64,000 nucleotides of DNA from Quisquiliibacterium transsilvanicum (GTDB lineage Bacteria > Pseudomonadota > Gammaproteobacteria > Burkholderiales > Burkholderiaceae_E): positions 1 through 64,000 of the forward strand of contig NZ_JACHGB010000002.1 of assembly GCF_014202215.1 (NCBI RefSeq). Reading direction: 5' to 3'. Positions 26,496 through 36,865 of this stretch are shown here, in pieces. The stretch's first letter is position 1. Each line of letters opens with the position of its first letter. The notes below the pieces were generated by a model that was not told where the DNA came from, did not search any database, and saw only the letters and a list, made by a program, of their open reading frames with translations. The position numbers and the translations under genes are program-made.

Positions 26496-27815
26496 ATGCC
26501 CAATGCCTTCCGGGTGCTCCCCGGCGGACGACTCACCGGCCGCATCCGCGTCCCCGGGGACAAGTCCATCTCCCACCGTTCGATCATGCTCGGCGCGCTC
26601 GCCGACGGCAAGACCCGGGTGACCGGTTTCCTGGAGGGCGCCGACGCGATCTCCACGATGAACGTGTTCCGCGCCCTCGGCGTGCGCATCGACGGTCCGC
26701 AGGACGGTTGCGTGACCGTCCACGGTGTCGGGGTCGACGGGCTCCGCGGCCCCGACCGGCCGCTGGACTGCGGCAACGCGGGCACCGCGATGCGCCTGCT
26801 GATGGGCCTGCTGGCCGGCCAGCGCTTCGCGTCCACGCTGGTGGGCGACGAAAGCCTCACGCGCCGGCCGATGCGGCGCGTTGCCGAGCCGCTCGAGCGC
26901 ATGGGTGCGCGCATCGAGACCGCCGATGGCAGGCCGCCGGTGCGCATCCTCCCCGCCGAGCGGCTCACCGGCATCGACTACCAGATGCCGATGGCCAGTG
27001 CCCAGGTGAAGTCCGCGGTGCTGCTGGCCGGCCTCTACGCCGAGGGCGAGACCGTGATCACCGAGCCGGCGCCGACGCGGGACCACACCGAGCGCATGCT
27101 CGAGGGCTTCGGCGTGAAGCTGGGCCGCGAAGGGGCGCGGGTCCGGCTGGTCGGCGGGCAGCGCCTGACGGCGACGTCCATCGACGTGCCCGCCGACATT
27201 TCGTCGGCCGCGTTCTTCCTCGTCGGCGCATCCATCGCCGAAGGATCGGACCTGGTGCTCGAGCACGTCGGCATGAACCCCACCCGCACCGGCATCGTCG
27301 ACATCCTGCGGCTGATGGGCGCCGACATCGAGGCGCTGAATCCGCGCGAGGTGGGCGGCGAGCCGGTCGCCGATCTGCGCGTGCGCTCGGCGCGGCTGCG
27401 CGGCATCGAGGTTCCCGAGCGGCTGGTGCCGCTGGCGATCGACGAGTTCCCGGCGGTGTTCGTGGCGGCTGCCTGCGCGGAGGGCCGCACCGTGGTCACC
27501 GGCGCCGAGGAGCTCAGGGTCAAGGAGTCGGATCGCATCGCTGTGATGGCCGACGGGCTCCGGGCGCTGGGCGTCGACGCCACTCCCACCCCGGACGGCA
27601 TGGTCATCGAGGGACGGGGCGCGGGCCCGGTCTTCGCCGCCGGCGAGGTGACCTCGCATGCCGACCACCGGATCGCGATGTCGTTCACCATCGCTGCCCT
27701 GCGCGCTGGCGGCCCGCTGCTGATCCGCGACACCGCCAACGTCGGCACCTCGTTCCCGGGCTTCCCGGCACTGGCGGCACGCGCCGGCATCTCGATCGCC
27801 GAGATCGATGCCTGA
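26496..27815 (+). CDS. aroA: 3-phosphoshikimate 1-carboxyvinyltransferase (EPSP synthase)
   Basis: 439 residues; joins PEP and shikimate-3-phosphate in the shikimate pathway. ATG 26496 follows AGGAA. Signatures: [21 protein letters not shown] (19-39), [19 protein letters not shown] (about 88-106), the Asp/Glu region [15 protein letters not shown] and [12 protein letters not shown]. The NAGTAMR loop carries Ala at the position linked with class II type insensitivity in some enzymes, but class is not decided here. It overlaps cmk by 8 bases. Confidence 0.96.
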   Translation: MPNAFRVLPGGRLTGRIRVPGDKSISHRSIMLGALADGKTRVTGFLEGADAISTMNVFRALGVRIDGPQDGCVTVHGVGVDGLRGPDRPLDCGNAGTAMRLLMGLLAGQRFASTLVGDESLTRRPMRRVAEPLERMGARIETADGRPPVRILPAERLTGIDYQMPMASAQVKSAVLLAGLYAEGETVITEPAPTRDHTERMLEGFGVKLGREGARVRLVGGQRLTATSIDVPADISSAAFFLVGASIAEGSDLVLEHVGMNPTRTGIVDILRLMGADIEALNPREVGGEPVADLRVRSARLRGIEVPERLVPLAIDEFPAVFVAAACAEGRTVVTGAEELRVKESDRIAVMADGLRALGVDATPTPDGMVIEGRGAGPVFAAGEVTSHADHRIAMSFTIAALRAGGPLLIRDTANVGTSFPGFPALAARAGISIAEIDA

Positions 27816-28473
27816 GGCGCCGGTCATCGCGGTCGACGGGCCCACGGCCTCCGGCAAGGGCACGATCGCCGAGCGCGTCGCCGCGTCGCTGGGCTGGCGC
27901 TACCTGGACTCCGGCGCGCTGTACCGGATCGTCGCGCTCGAAGCGCTGCGCGCGGGCATCGACACCGCCGACGGGCCGGCGCTCGCCGCGCTGGCGCAGG
28001 GGCTCGCGCCGCGCTTCGAGGGCCGGCGCATCCTGGTCGGCGGCGAGGACGTCACCGAAGCGATCCGTGCGGAGGAGGTCGGCATCGCAGCCTCGCGGCT
28101 GGCCACCCAGCCGCTGCTGCGCGCGGCGCTGCTGGCGCTGCAGCGGCGCGCGCGCGCCGCGCCGGGCCTGGTGGCCGACGGCCGCGACATGGGGACCGTG
28201 GTCTTCCCCGACGCGATCCTCAAGGTCTACCTCACCGCGAGCGTCGAGTCGCGCGCGGCGCGGCGTCATAAGCAGTTGATGGAGAAGGGGTTTTCTGCTA
28301 CGATCGCCGACCTTTCCAAGGATCTCGCGGAACGCGACGCGCGCGACATGCAGCGCGCCGAAGCTCCGCTCAAACCCGCGGAAGGCGCGCTGGTTCTCGA
28401 TTCCACCCATCTATCGATCGACGAGACGGTCGACGCGGTGCTCGGGGCCTACCGGCGCAGGGTCGCTGACTGA
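27808..28473 (+). CDS. cmk: cytidylate kinase
   Basis: Phosphorylates CMP and dCMP. 221 residues with P-loop [15 protein letters not shown] (9-23), YLDSGALYR and [13 protein letters not shown]. The start overlaps the aroA stop. aroA-cmk-rpsA is a conserved proteobacterial string. A promoter for rpsA appears to lie within its 3' third. Confidence 0.95.
   Translation: MPEAPVIAVDGPTASGKGTIAERVAASLGWRYLDSGALYRIVALEALRAGIDTADGPALAALAQGLAPRFEGRRILVGGEDVTEAIRAEEVGIAASRLATQPLLRAALLALQRRARAAPGLVADGRDMGTVVFPDAILKVYLTASVESRAARRHKQLMEKGFSATIADLSKDLAERDARDMQRAEAPLKPAEGALVLDSTHLSIDETVDAVLGAYRRRVAD
28276..28304 (+). promoter_or_regulatory. candidate rpsA promoter inside cmk
   Basis: TTGATG and TACGAT are separated by exactly 17 bases and lie in a locally AT-rich stretch (GGGGTTTTCTGC) of otherwise GC-rich cmk. 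The rpsA start is about 340 bases downstream, so the transcript would have a long leader. Confidence 0.5.
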
Positions 28474-28645
28474 ATCGCCTTTTGCGGCGGTGCGGTGGCG
28501 CCCCGAGGGGTTCGGGCAGGCGGGAGGCAGCTTCCACGGCCCGGGCATGGCGAGAACTCCGCTGGACCTTTCGCGCCGGGTTCGGCCGCATCAGCGGCCG
28601 TCGGCGACGACCGTCCGGCGTGTCAAACAATCCGGAATCACACAC

Positions 28646-30364
28646 TTGAACACTTCCACTGAAACGGCCGCCCCCGCTGCCATCGAAAGCTTCGCCCAAC
28701 TCTTCGAGGAGTCGCTCTCCAAGCAGGAGATGCGCGCAGGCGAAGTCATCACCGCCGAGGTGGTGCGCATCGACCACAACTTCGTTGTCGTCAACGCCGG
28801 TCTGAAATCCGAGAGCTACATCGACATCGAGGAATTCCAGAACGACCGCGGCGAACTCGAGGTCAAGGAAGGCGATTTCGTCTCCGTCGCGATCGACGCG
28901 CTGGAGAATGGCTACGGCGAGACGCGCCTGTCGCGTGACCGCGCCAAGCGTCTGGCGGCCTGGATCAGCCTGGAGAAGGCCCTGGAGTCCGGCGACGTGG
29001 TTTCGGGCACGATCACCGGCAAGGTCAAGGGCGGCCTGACCGTGATGTGCAACGGCATCCGCGCGTTCCTGCCGGGTTCGCTGATCGACATGCGTCCGGT
29101 CAAGGACACCACGCCGTTCGAAGGCAAGACCTTCGACTTCAAGGTCATCAAGCTCGACCGCAAGCGCAACAACGTCGTGATGTCGCGCCGCGCAGTCATC
29201 GAACTCACCCAGGGTGAAGAGCGCGCCAAGCTGCTCGAGACCCTGCACGAGGGCGCCATCGTCAACGGCGTGGTCAAGAACATCACCGATTACGGCGCGT
29301 TCATCGATCTCGGCGGCATCGACGGCCTGCTGCACATCACCGACATGGCCTGGCGCCGCGTGCGTCACCCGTCCGAGGTGCTCTCGGTCGGTCAGGAAGT
29401 CACCGCCAAGGTTCTCAAATTCGACCAGGAACGCAACCGCGTTTCGCTGGGCGTCAAGCAGCTGGGCGACGACCCGTGGGTCGGCATCGGCCGCCGCTAC
29501 CCGCAGGGCACCCGCATGTTCGGCAAGGTCACGAACATCACCGACTACGGTTCGTTCGTCGAGATCGAGCCGGGCATCGAGGGCCTGGTCCACGTGTCCG
29601 AGATGGACTGGACCAACAAGAACGTCAACCCCGGCAAGGTCGTGCAGCTCAACGACGAGGTCGAGGTGATGGTGCTCGAGATCGACGAGGACCGCCGCCG
29701 CATCTCGCTCGGCATGAAGCAGTGCCGCGCCAACCCGTGGGAAGAGTTCGCCGACAACCACCGCAAGGGCGACAAGGTCAGCGGCACGATCAAGTCGATC
29801 ACCGATTTCGGCGTGTTCATCGGCCTGCCCGGCGGCATCGACGGCCTGGTGCATCTGTCCGATCTCTCGTGGAATGCCACGGGCGAAGAGGCGGTGCGCA
29901 ACTTCAAGAAGGGCGACGAGGTCGAGGCCGTGGTGCTGGCGATCGACACCGAGCGCGAGCGCATCTCGCTGGGCATCAAGCAGCTCGACGGCGATCCGTT
30001 CACCAACTACGCCGGCAGCCACGAGAAGGGCGCCGTCATCAGGGGCATCGTCAAGAGCGTCGAGCCCCGCGGTGCGGTGATCGACCTCGGCGGCGACATC
30101 GAGGGTTACCTGCGTGCTTCCGAGCTCGCGCGCGACCGCGTCGAAGATGCCCGCAATCTGCTGAAGGAAGGCGACGAGGTCGAGGCGATGGTGATCAACG
30201 TGGATCGCAAGAACCGCTCGATCAGCCTGTCGATCAAGGCCAAGGACTCGGTCGAGACTGCCGAGACCCTGCAGCGCCTGGCCGCCGAGAGCAGCGCCGC
30301 AACCGGCACCACCAACCTCGGTGCGCTGCTGCGGGCCAAGCTCGACGGCGCCAAAGACCAGTAA
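28646..30364 (+). CDS. rpsA: 30S ribosomal protein S1
   Basis: 572 residues with six S1 RNA-binding domains, needed for initiation on most mRNAs. TTG 28646 is preferred: it has GGAA about 10 bases upstream and gives a short polar N-terminus before [20 protein letters not shown], where homologues start; the upstream in-frame ATG starts would add Arg-rich residues. S1 repeats are visible as [40 protein letters not shown] and [24 protein letters not shown] start is consistent with the autogenous control known for rpsA. Confidence 0.94.
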   Translation: MNTSTETAAPAAIESFAQLFEESLSKQEMRAGEVITAEVVRIDHNFVVVNAGLKSESYIDIEEFQNDRGELEVKEGDFVSVAIDALENGYGETRLSRDRAKRLAAWISLEKALESGDVVSGTITGKVKGGLTVMCNGIRAFLPGSLIDMRPVKDTTPFEGKTFDFKVIKLDRKRNNVVMSRRAVIELTQGEERAKLLETLHEGAIVNGVVKNITDYGAFIDLGGIDGLLHITDMAWRRVRHPSEVLSVGQEVTAKVLKFDQERNRVSLGVKQLGDDPWVGIGRRYPQGTRMFGKVTNITDYGSFVEIEPGIEGLVHVSEMDWTNKNVNPGKVVQLNDEVEVMVLEIDEDRRRISLGMKQCRANPWEEFADNHRKGDKVSGTIKSITDFGVFIGLPGGIDGLVHLSDLSWNATGEEAVRNFKKGDEVEAVVLAIDTERERISLGIKQLDGDPFTNYAGSHEKGAVIRGIVKSVEPRGAVIDLGGDIEGYLRASELARDRVEDARNLLKEGDEVEAMVINVDRKNRSISLSIKAKDSVETAETLQRLAAESSAATGTTNLGALLRAKLDGAKDQ

Positions 30365-30421
30365 GCGGGCTGCCGCTTCGCGCATCCTACCGTGGACAGA
30401 GACCATCCTTCCCCGGCGACG

Positions 30422-30718
30422 ATGACCAAGTCGGAGCTCATTGCCCGACTCGCGGAGCGGTATCCTCAGCTGGTCGTCAAGGACGCCGAGTTCGCGGTGA
30501 AGACGATCCTCGATGCGATGGCCCGGACCCTGTCCGAGGGCCACCGCATCGAGATCCGCGGCTTCGGCAGCTTTGCACTCTCTCACCGGCCGCCGCGCAT
30601 CGGCCGCAATCCCAAGTCCGGCGAGCGCGTGCTGGTGCCCCAGAAGCGGGTGCCGCACTTCAAGCCGGGCAAGGAATTGCGCGAGCGCGTCGATGCCGCC
30701 CTCCGGGGCGAGGCCTGA
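30422..30718 (+). CDS. ihfB: integration host factor subunit beta
   Basis: 98-residue DNA-bending protein forming a heterodimer with IHF-alpha. Start [17 protein letters not shown] and the arm [25 protein letters not shown] match the family; Pro at the arm tip intercalates DNA. A GTG at 30392 gives a 10-residue extension that homologues lack. Follows rpsA as in most proteobacteria. Confidence 0.96.
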   Translation: MTKSELIARLAERYPQLVVKDAEFAVKTILDAMARTLSEGHRIEIRGFGSFALSHRPPRIGRNPKSGERVLVPQKRVPHFKPGKELRERVDAALRGEA

Positions 30719-30760
30719 GCTTTGGCCGCCGCCCCCCTGCTGCAGCGGGGTTCCTGATCG

Positions 30761-31105
30761 ATGCGCGTCGTCTCCTGGATCATCCGGGCAGTACTGTTCC
30801 TCGCGGCGCTCGGTTTCGCGCTGTCCAACACCGCCGTCACCGAGCTGCGCTTCTTCGGCGTCGACCTCGTCTGGCGCGCCCCTCTCGTCATTTTCCTGCT
30901 GGCCTTCTTCGCTGCTGGCGCGGCCCTCGGGCTGCTCGCCGTGGTGCCGACGCTGTACCGGCAGCGCCGCGAGATCGGCCGGCTTCGCCGCGAAGTCCGC
31001 GCGACCGCGCGCCCCGCGCCCGCGGGCGGCGCTTCGGCGCAGCCGCCTTCGCCGGATGTTCCGGTCGTGACGGTCGGCGCGACTGCGCGCTCCGACCTGC
31101 AGTGA
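30761..31105 (+). CDS. lapA: LapA domain (DUF1049) inner-membrane protein
   Basis: 114 residues: two membrane helices (about 6-24 and 43-65) separated by a short loop with ELRFFGVDLVWRAPLV, then a cytoplasmic tail with REIGRLRREVR and a Pro/Ala-rich end. Partner of LapB (YciM) in control of LPS synthesis through LpxC turnover. Twelve bases precede lapB. Confidence 0.9.
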   Translation: MRVVSWIIRAVLFLAALGFALSNTAVTELRFFGVDLVWRAPLVIFLLAFFAAGAALGLLAVVPTLYRQRREIGRLRREVRATARPAPAGGASAQPPSPDVPVVTVGATARSDLQ

Positions 31106-31117
31106 CCCTGGCTGCGG

Positions 31118-32302
31118 ATGGAGATCGAATCCTGGTGGCTGCTCGCCATCCCGCTCTTCTTCGGCCTCGGCTGGTTCGCCGCCCGGCTCGACCTGCGTAG
31201 CGGCGGCGCACGTCCCCGCGGACAACTGCCCGAGGCCTACTTCCGGGGCCTGAACTTCCTGCTCAACGAGCAGCCCGACAAGGCGATCGACGCCTTCGTC
31301 GACGTGGTCCGGCTCGATCCAGAGACCGTGGAACTGCACTTCGCGCTCGGCAACCTGTTCCGCCGGCGCGGCGAGACCGACCGTGCGATCCGCGTGCATC
31401 TGAACCTGGTGGAGCGCCGCGATCTCGACGCTCAGCAGCGCGAGCATGCGCTCTTCGAGCTGGGCCAGGATTACCTGAAGGCGGGCCTGCTCGATCGTGC
31501 CGAGGACGCCTTCAACCGGCTCGAGGGCAGCCGCTACGCGGCCGCCGCGCTGCATCATCGGCTGGAGCTCGCGCAGATGGTGCGCGACTGGCCGCTGGCG
31601 ATCGGCCACGCGGAGCGCCTGGAGCGCGACTGCGGCGAGCGCCACGGCCGCGACATCGCCCATTACCGCTGCGAGATGGCGGCGGCGGCCCTTGCGCAGG
31701 GCACGCCCGAGGGGCGCGCGGCCGCGCGGCGCGAGATCGCCGCAGCGTCGGCTGCCGATCCGGCGCATCCGCGTCCGCCGCTGCTGGCTGGCGAACTGGC
31801 CCTGGCGGAGGACGACCCGGCTGGCGCGATCGCCGCCTGGGAGCCGCTGGTGCGCGAGTCGCCATCTTTCCTTGCGCTCGCGGCCGGCGACTGGCTTGCC
31901 GCGCACGCGGCCGTCGGCCGTTTCGATGCCGGACTCGCGGCGCTCGAGCGCGTGCAGGCGGAGCATCCTGCAGTAGATACCTTCGCCGCGATCGCCGATG
32001 CGCTGGCGCGGGAGCGCGGCCAGGAGGAGGCGCTGGCCTGGGCGCGCGCCGGGCTGGAGCGCCAGCCCTCGCTGCTTGCGCTGGAGCGCCTGCTGGCGCT
32101 GCACGCGCCGCTGGCCGACGAGGCGCGGCGCGGCGACATCGAACTCATGCAGCGCGTGGTGCAGCCGCAGGCCCGACGGCTGGCGCGCTATGTGTGCCGG
32201 CACTGCGGCTTCAAGGCGCGCCAGTTCTACTGGCAATGCCCGGGCTGCAGCCGCTGGGACACCTACGCGCCGAAGCGAACCGAGGAGATCGAGCGCGGAT
32301 GA
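31118..32302 (+). CDS. lapB: lipopolysaccharide assembly protein B (TPR/rubredoxin)
   Basis: 394 residues. An N-terminal membrane anchor (WWLLAIPLFFGLGWFAARLD) is followed by repeated TPR helices and a C-terminal metal site CRHCGFKARQFYWQCPGCSRW, two CxxC knuckles as in YciM. Known homologues bring LpxC to the FtsH protease and so adjust LPS output to phospholipid synthesis. The stop overlaps the rfaE1 start (ATGA). Confidence 0.94.
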   Translation: MEIESWWLLAIPLFFGLGWFAARLDLRSGGARPRGQLPEAYFRGLNFLLNEQPDKAIDAFVDVVRLDPETVELHFALGNLFRRRGETDRAIRVHLNLVERRDLDAQQREHALFELGQDYLKAGLLDRAEDAFNRLEGSRYAAAALHHRLELAQMVRDWPLAIGHAERLERDCGERHGRDIAHYRCEMAAAALAQGTPEGRAAARREIAAASAADPAHPRPPLLAGELALAEDDPAGAIAAWEPLVRESPSFLALAAGDWLAAHAAVGRFDAGLAALERVQAEHPAVDTFAAIADALARERGQEEALAWARAGLERQPSLLALERLLALHAPLADEARRGDIELMQRVVQPQARRLARYVCRHCGFKARQFYWQCPGCSRWDTYAPKRTEEIERG

Positions 32303-33240
32303 ACGCAGGCCCTGCCACCGGAATCGATTTCTCGAACGCCTCGATCCTCGTGGTCGGGGATGTCATGCTGGACCGCTACTGGTTCGGCGACGTGCAGCGC
32401 ATTTCCCCGGAAGCGCCGGTGCCGGTGGTGCGCGTCACTCGCAGCGACGAGCGCCTTGGCGGCGCGGCGAACGTGGCGCGCAACGCCGCGGCGCTGGGCG
32501 CGAAGGTCGCGCTGGTCGGCGTGGTGGGCGACGACGAGCCGGGGCGCCGGATCGAGGCGCTGGCCGGCGAGGCCGGGATCGCCTGCCGGCTCGCCCGCGA
32601 CGCCGCGCTGCCCACCACGATCAAGCTGCGCGTGATCGGCCGCCAGCAGCAGCTGCTCAGGATCGATTTCGAGCAGGCGCCCGGCGACTCCACGCTCGCC
32701 CGGAAGCTCGACGCCGTGCGCGAACTCCTGCCGCGCACGCAGGTGCTGGTGCTGTCCGACTACGGCAAGGGCAGCCTGGCGCAGATCGAGGAGATCGTGC
32801 GCGACGCGCGCGAGGCCGGCAAGCTGGTGATCGTCGACCCCAAGGGCGACGACTACAGCCGCTACCGGGGCGTCACCGTGCTCACCCCGAACCGCGCCGA
32901 GCTGCGCGAGGTGGTCGGCGCCTGGCGCGACGAGGCCGACCTGGCCGAGCGCGCCCAGCGGCTGCGCCGTTCGCTGGAGATCCGCTACCTGCTGCTCACC
33001 CGCTCGGAGGAGGGCATGACCCTGTTCTCCGACGAGGGCGAGGTGAGCGTGCCGGCCCAGGCGAGGGAGGTCTATGATGTCTCGGGCGCGGGCGATACCG
33101 TGGTCGCCGTGCTGGCGGTGATGCTCGCCGCGGGCCACCCGGCGGACGAAGCGATGCGGCTGGCCAATCGCGCGGGCGGCATCGTGGTCGGCAAGCTGGG
33201 TACGGCGGCGGTCTCGCTGCAGGAACTGTTCGGGGCCTGA
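32299..33240 (+). CDS. rfaE1: D-glycero-beta-D-manno-heptose-7-phosphate kinase
   Basis: 313 residues, PfkB/ribokinase fold: [50 protein letters not shown] and the C-terminal anion hole [14 protein letters not shown]. Makes heptose-1,7-bisphosphate for the LPS core. It corresponds to the N-terminal half of HldE; the adenylyltransferase half is not fused and must be encoded elsewhere. Coupled to lapB and followed by rfaD. Confidence 0.93.
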   Translation: MNAGPATGIDFSNASILVVGDVMLDRYWFGDVQRISPEAPVPVVRVTRSDERLGGAANVARNAAALGAKVALVGVVGDDEPGRRIEALAGEAGIACRLARDAALPTTIKLRVIGRQQQLLRIDFEQAPGDSTLARKLDAVRELLPRTQVLVLSDYGKGSLAQIEEIVRDAREAGKLVIVDPKGDDYSRYRGVTVLTPNRAELREVVGAWRDEADLAERAQRLRRSLEIRYLLLTRSEEGMTLFSDEGEVSVPAQAREVYDVSGAGDTVVAVLAVMLAAGHPADEAMRLANRAGGIVVGKLGTAAVSLQELFGA

Positions 33241-33293
33241 AACGCCGGTCCCCGCGGGCCGGCCGGCTCCGCGCACCCTCGAAAGGAAGCTTC

Positions 33294-34277
33294 GTGATCA
33301 TCGTCACCGGCGCTGCCGGCTTCATCGGCAGCAACCTCGTGCATGCGCTCAACCGCCGCGGCGACACAGACGTCCTCGCGGTCGACAACCTGTCGCGCGC
33401 CGAGAAGTTCCACAACCTCGTCGACTGCGAGATCTCCGACTACCTCGACAAGCAGGAGCTGCTGGCCCGCCTGCCGCGGCTCGGCACCGTGCGCGCGGTG
33501 CTGCACCAGGGGGCCTGCTCCGACACGATGGAGTCGGACGGCCGCTACATGATGGAGAACAACTTCCGCTACTCGCAGGCGCTGCTCGAGTTCTGCGCGG
33601 AGCGGCGGATTCCTTTCGTCTACGCGTCCTCGGCGGCGGTCTACGGCGGCTCCCAGCGCTTCGTCGAGGAGCGCGACTGCGAGCAGCCGCTGAATGTCTA
33701 CGGCTACTCGAAATTCCTCTTCGACCAGGTGGTGCGCCGGCGCATGCCCTCGATGCGCAGCCAGGTGGTCGGGCTGCGCTACTTCAACGTCTACGGTCCG
33801 CGCGAGGCCCACAAGGGGCGGATGGCCTCGGTGGCCTTCCACAACTTCAACCAGTTCCGCGCCGAGGGCGGGGTGCGCCTGTTCGACGGCTGGGACGGCT
33901 GGGATGCCGGCGGGCAGAGCCGCGACTTCATTCACGTCGATGACGTCGTCGCGGTCAACCTGCACTTCCTCGACAACCCGGGCTCGAGCGGCATCTTCAA
34001 CCTCGGCACCGGGCGTGCCCAGCCCTTCAACGACATCGCGGTCACGGTGGTCAATACGCTGCGTCGCGCTCAGGGGCATCCGCCCCTGCCGCTGGCCGGG
34101 CTGGTCGCCGAAGGACTGATCGAATACATCCCGTTCCCGGATGCGCTCAAGGGCAAGTACCAGAGCTTCACGCAGGCGGACATCGGGCGGCTGCGCGCAG
34201 TCGGCTATGGCGCGCCATTCGCGACGGTGCAGCAGGGCGTGGAACGCTACGTCGAATGGCTGGCGGCGCGCGCCTGA
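33294..34277 (+). CDS. rfaD: ADP-L-glycero-D-manno-heptose 6-epimerase
   Basis: 327-residue extended SDR enzyme completing ADP-heptose synthesis. GTG start 33294 with GAAAGGAAG upstream gives [19 protein letters not shown], the NADP-binding motif at the extreme N-terminus. The catalytic Tyr-x3-Lys is in [10 protein letters not shown], and [25 protein letters not shown] and [11 protein letters not shown] follow the family. Works with rfaE1 directly upstream. Confidence 0.95.
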   Translation: MIIVTGAAGFIGSNLVHALNRRGDTDVLAVDNLSRAEKFHNLVDCEISDYLDKQELLARLPRLGTVRAVLHQGACSDTMESDGRYMMENNFRYSQALLEFCAERRIPFVYASSAAVYGGSQRFVEERDCEQPLNVYGYSKFLFDQVVRRRMPSMRSQVVGLRYFNVYGPREAHKGRMASVAFHNFNQFRAEGGVRLFDGWDGWDAGGQSRDFIHVDDVVAVNLHFLDNPGSSGIFNLGTGRAQPFNDIAVTVVNTLRRAQGHPPLPLAGLVAEGLIEYIPFPDALKGKYQSFTQADIGRLRAVGYGAPFATVQQGVERYVEWLAARA

Positions 34278-34414
34278 CCCACCGGACCTAGGCCGTCCGA
34301 GGGGCGGCGCGGCGGGCGTGCCGTGGCAGCATGGATCCTGCGCTGCCGGCTCTCTATGGTTCCGGCTGGCGCGTCCGACCGCCGGTCCGCGAGCCCCCCG
34401 TCAGAGGCCCCCGC

Positions 34415-34963
34415 ATGAAGCCTGCCGCGCTCCTGTTCGCTGCACTCCTCTCGCTCTCCGGCTGGGCCGGCGCCGCCGTCGACGCCAACCGGGCAGACGA
34501 GATCGCCCTGATGGGCATCTCCGGCATCGGCCCGGCGATCGCCGGGCGCGTCGTCGCCGCGCGGCGCGAGGGCGGGCCGTTCCGCGACCTGGACGACCTG
34601 CGCGAGCGGGTGCGCGGCGTGGGCGAGGCCAACGCGAAGAAGATGGCCGCGGCCGGGCTCACGGTGGGGACTGGAGTCGCAGTCGGGGTCGGGGCATCCG
34701 GCGGACCCGGCGCCTCCGGCGCCGCAGCAGCCGGGCAGGGCGCGGCCGCGTCACCGGGCGCTGGCTGCGTCCCCGCCAACGTCGAGCTCATCGTGGGCAA
34801 CGGCCGCCTGCCGGCTGCGTCGTTCGGGTCGTCACCCCGGGCGTCGCCGCCTGCGCCGCCGGCGGCCCCGCGCACGGCAGCGCGTACGGCAGCGCGTACG
34901 GCAGCGCGCACGGCAGCGCGCACGGCAGCGCAGTCGAACGCGCCGTTGACCGCTTTGCGCTGA
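34415..34963 (+). CDS. ComEA-like helix-hairpin-helix protein with repetitive tail
   Basis: 182 residues. A signal peptide covers 1-20 (LLFAALLSLSGWAGA). Residues 22-80 form two helix-hairpin-helix units: VDANRADEIALMGISGIGPA and FRDLDDLRERVRGVGEANAKK, as in the periplasmic DNA-uptake protein ComEA. The rest is low complexity: a Gly/Ala region, one Cys, then (RTAA)5 encoded by a 12-bp tandem repeat. ComEA homologues in Burkholderiales are often only 70-100 residues, so the tail is unusual and may be a genuine extension or an expanded repeat. Role in DNA binding or uptake is inferred from the HhH domain. Confidence 0.7.
   Translation: MKPAALLFAALLSLSGWAGAAVDANRADEIALMGISGIGPAIAGRVVAARREGGPFRDLDDLRERVRGVGEANAKKMAAAGLTVGTGVAVGVGASGGPGASGAAAAGQGAAASPGAGCVPANVELIVGNGRLPAASFGSSPRASPPAPPAAPRTAARTAARTAARTAARTAAQSNAPLTALR
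34871..34930 (+). repeat. 12-bp tandem repeat, 5 copies
   Basis: Unit CGCACGGCAGCG or CGTACGGCAGCG (pattern C,T,T,C,C at the third base), in frame in the ComEA-like gene and encoding Arg-Thr-Ala-Ala five times. Copy changes would keep the frame. Confidence 0.95.
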
Positions 34964-35025
34964 CGCCTGTGCCGCTGCGCTAGACTGCCCCCTCCTTCAA
35001 CCCCCCGTCGGAATCCCGGATCGCC

Positions 35026-35898
35026 GTGAGCACCGCAGCATCCCCGTCGCGCCTCGAGCTCTACTGGAGGCTGGTTCGAATGCACCGGCCGATCGGCATC
35101 CTGCTGCTGCTCTGGCCGACCCTCTGGGCGCTGCTGGTGGCCTCTGGGGGGGCGCCCGACGGCTATACGCTGTTCGCCTTCGTCGCGGGCACGGTGCTGA
35201 TGCGCGCCGCCGGTTGCGCGATCAACGACTACGCCGACCGCCACATCGACCTGCACGTGGAACGCACGCGGGACCGTCCGCTGACCTGCGGGCTGATCGA
35301 GCCCTGGGAGGCGCTGGCCGTCTTCTCGGTGCTGGCCGTTGTTGCCGCGCTGCTGGTGATCCCCTTCAACGGGCTCACCTGGCTGCTCGCGCTGGTGGCG
35401 GCCTTCCTGGCGGCCAGCTACCCCTTCACCAAGCGTTTTCTCGCGCTACCTCAGGCCTACCTGGGAATCGCCTTCGGCTTCGGCATTCCGATGGCCTTTG
35501 CCGCGGTGCTCGGCGAGGTGCCGTCCACCGCGTGGGCGATGCTGGCGGCCAACGTCTTCTGGGCGCTGGCCTACGACACCGAGTACGCGATGGTCGATCG
35601 CGACGACGACCTGCGCATCGGCATCCGCACCGCGGCGATCACCTTCGGCCGCTTCGACGTGGCTGCCGTGATGGTCTGCTATGGCGCCGCGCTCGGGCTG
35701 CTGGCGCTGGCGGGCTGGCTCGAGGGCTTCGGCGTCTTCTACACGCTGGGGCTCGCCGCGGCGGCGCTGGTCGCGACCTACCACTACACGCTGATCCGCG
35801 ACCGCAGTCGCGAGGGCTGCTTTCGTGCGTTCAACCACAACACCTGGTTCGGCGCGGCGGTGTTCGCCGGCATCTTGCTCGAATACCTGGTGCCCTGA
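35026..35898 (+). CDS. ubiA: 4-hydroxybenzoate polyprenyltransferase
   Basis: 290-residue membrane prenyltransferase that attaches the isoprenoid tail in ubiquinone synthesis. About eight to nine membrane helices. The two Asp-rich metal-diphosphate motifs are [20 protein letters not shown] (NDxxDxxxD) and [21 protein letters not shown] start at 35026 leads into [20 protein letters not shown], as in homologues. A perfect hairpin follows the stop codon. Confidence 0.94.
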   Translation: MSTAASPSRLELYWRLVRMHRPIGILLLLWPTLWALLVASGGAPDGYTLFAFVAGTVLMRAAGCAINDYADRHIDLHVERTRDRPLTCGLIEPWEALAVFSVLAVVAALLVIPFNGLTWLLALVAAFLAASYPFTKRFLALPQAYLGIAFGFGIPMAFAAVLGEVPSTAWAMLAANVFWALAYDTEYAMVDRDDDLRIGIRTAAITFGRFDVAAVMVCYGAALGLLALAGWLEGFGVFYTLGLAAAALVATYHYTLIRDRSREGCFRAFNHNTWFGAAVFAGILLEYLVP

Positions 35899-35904
35899 GG
35901 GCCC

Positions 35905-35926
35905 GCGAAGGGCTCGCGCCCTTCGC
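35905..35926 (+). terminator. hairpin after ubiA
   Basis: GCGAAGGGC and GCCCTTCGC form a perfect 9-bp stem with a 4-base loop, 7 bases past the ubiA stop. There is no T-run; it is followed by the 9-bp tandem repeat. It may end or stabilise the ubiA transcript. Confidence 0.45.
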
Positions 35927-35931
35927 GCCCT

Positions 35932-36003
35932 TCGCGTCAGTCGCGTCAGTCGCGTCAGTCGCGTCAGTCGCGTCAGTCGCGTCAGTCGCGTCAGTCGCGT
36001 CAG
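35932..36003. repeat. 9-bp tandem repeat, 8 perfect copies
   Basis: TCGCGTCAG is repeated eight times without a mismatch, followed by a partial TCGCG. It fills the gap between convergent ubiA and proC and includes the proC stop codon. Copy number probably varies between strains. Confidence 0.97.
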
Positions 36004-36812
36004 TCGCGGCCGAGCTCTTCGCCGAGTTCCTCGGAGCGGGCACGGGCCGCCGCCAGAGCCTCAACGATGTGCCGATCCACGCCGCGTCCGGCCATCGCTC
36101 CAAGTGCGGCCGCGGTGGTTCCCCCCTTGGAGGTGACCCGCTCGCGCAGCACCGATGCTGGCTCGGGCGAATCGGCTGCGAGCCGCGCGGCGCCGGTGAA
36201 GGTGGCCAGGGTCAGCGCGCGCGCCTGCTCATCGTCGAAGCCCATGCCCAGCGCGGCGGTGTGCATCGCCTCCATGAAATAGAAGACGTAGGCAGGGCCG
36301 CTGCCACTGATCGCGGTCACCGCGTCGAGCATCGACTCCTCGTCGACCCAGAGCGTCTGCCCGACGGCGGACAGCAGGGCGTCCGCGGTCTCGCGGTCTG
36401 CGCCGTCCAGTCCGGGCATTGCGCACAGCCCGGTGAGCCCCGCACCGATCAGCGCGGGCGTGTTCGGCATGCAGCGCACGATGCGGGCGTGCCCGCCGAG
36501 CCAGCGTGACAGGTCGGACGCGCGGATGCCCGCGGCGATGCTGACCACCAGCTGCCCGGACAGCACGGCGGCCAGCCCGGTGCAGACCTCCCGCATCTGC
36601 TGAGGCTTGACCGCGAGGACCACGACCTCGCTGCCCGCGACCAGCGGGCCCGCCTGCGCGCCGCTCTCGACCCCGTATCGCTCCTGCAGCAGCTCCCGCT
36701 GCGCCGCCACGGGTTCGACCACGCGCAGTTCCGCAGGGTCGGTGCCGTCGGCCAGCAGCCCGCCGATCAGAGCCTGCGCCATGTTGCCGCCGCCGATGAA
36801 GGTGATTCGCAT
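36000..36812 (-). CDS. proC: pyrroline-5-carboxylate reductase
   Basis: 270 residues; last step of proline synthesis. N-terminal Rossmann motif ITFIGGGNMAQALIGGLL (3-20), VVLAVKPQQM, the MPNTPALIGAG loop and the C-terminal AISGSGPAYVFYFMEAM and TSKGGTTAAAL signatures. The last residues and stop codon run into the 9-bp repeat array, so repeat changes could alter the terminus. murJ lies upstream on the same strand; proA is elsewhere in the window. Confidence 0.95.
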   Translation of the reverse strand: MRITFIGGGNMAQALIGGLLADGTDPAELRVVEPVAAQRELLQERYGVESGAQAGPLVAGSEVVVLAVKPQQMREVCTGLAAVLSGQLVVSIAAGIRASDLSRWLGGHARIVRCMPNTPALIGAGLTGLCAMPGLDGADRETADALLSAVGQTLWVDEESMLDAVTAISGSGPAYVFYFMEAMHTAALGMGFDDEQARALTLATFTGAARLAADSPEPASVLRERVTSKGGTTAAALGAMAGRGVDRHIVEALAAARARSEELGEELGRD

Positions 36813-36865
36813 CGCTGTCCGTCTTCCTGTTCAAAGATTCGATTGTCGCCGCTTCCGGGGCCGTT

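Noticed and set aside
28370-32236. 1288-codon minus-strand open frame over cmk, rpsA, ihfB, lapA and lapB
   Set aside because: It is the complement of well-recognised genes; the translation is rich in Asp/Val/Leu with no family features. Long shadow frames are expected at this GC content.
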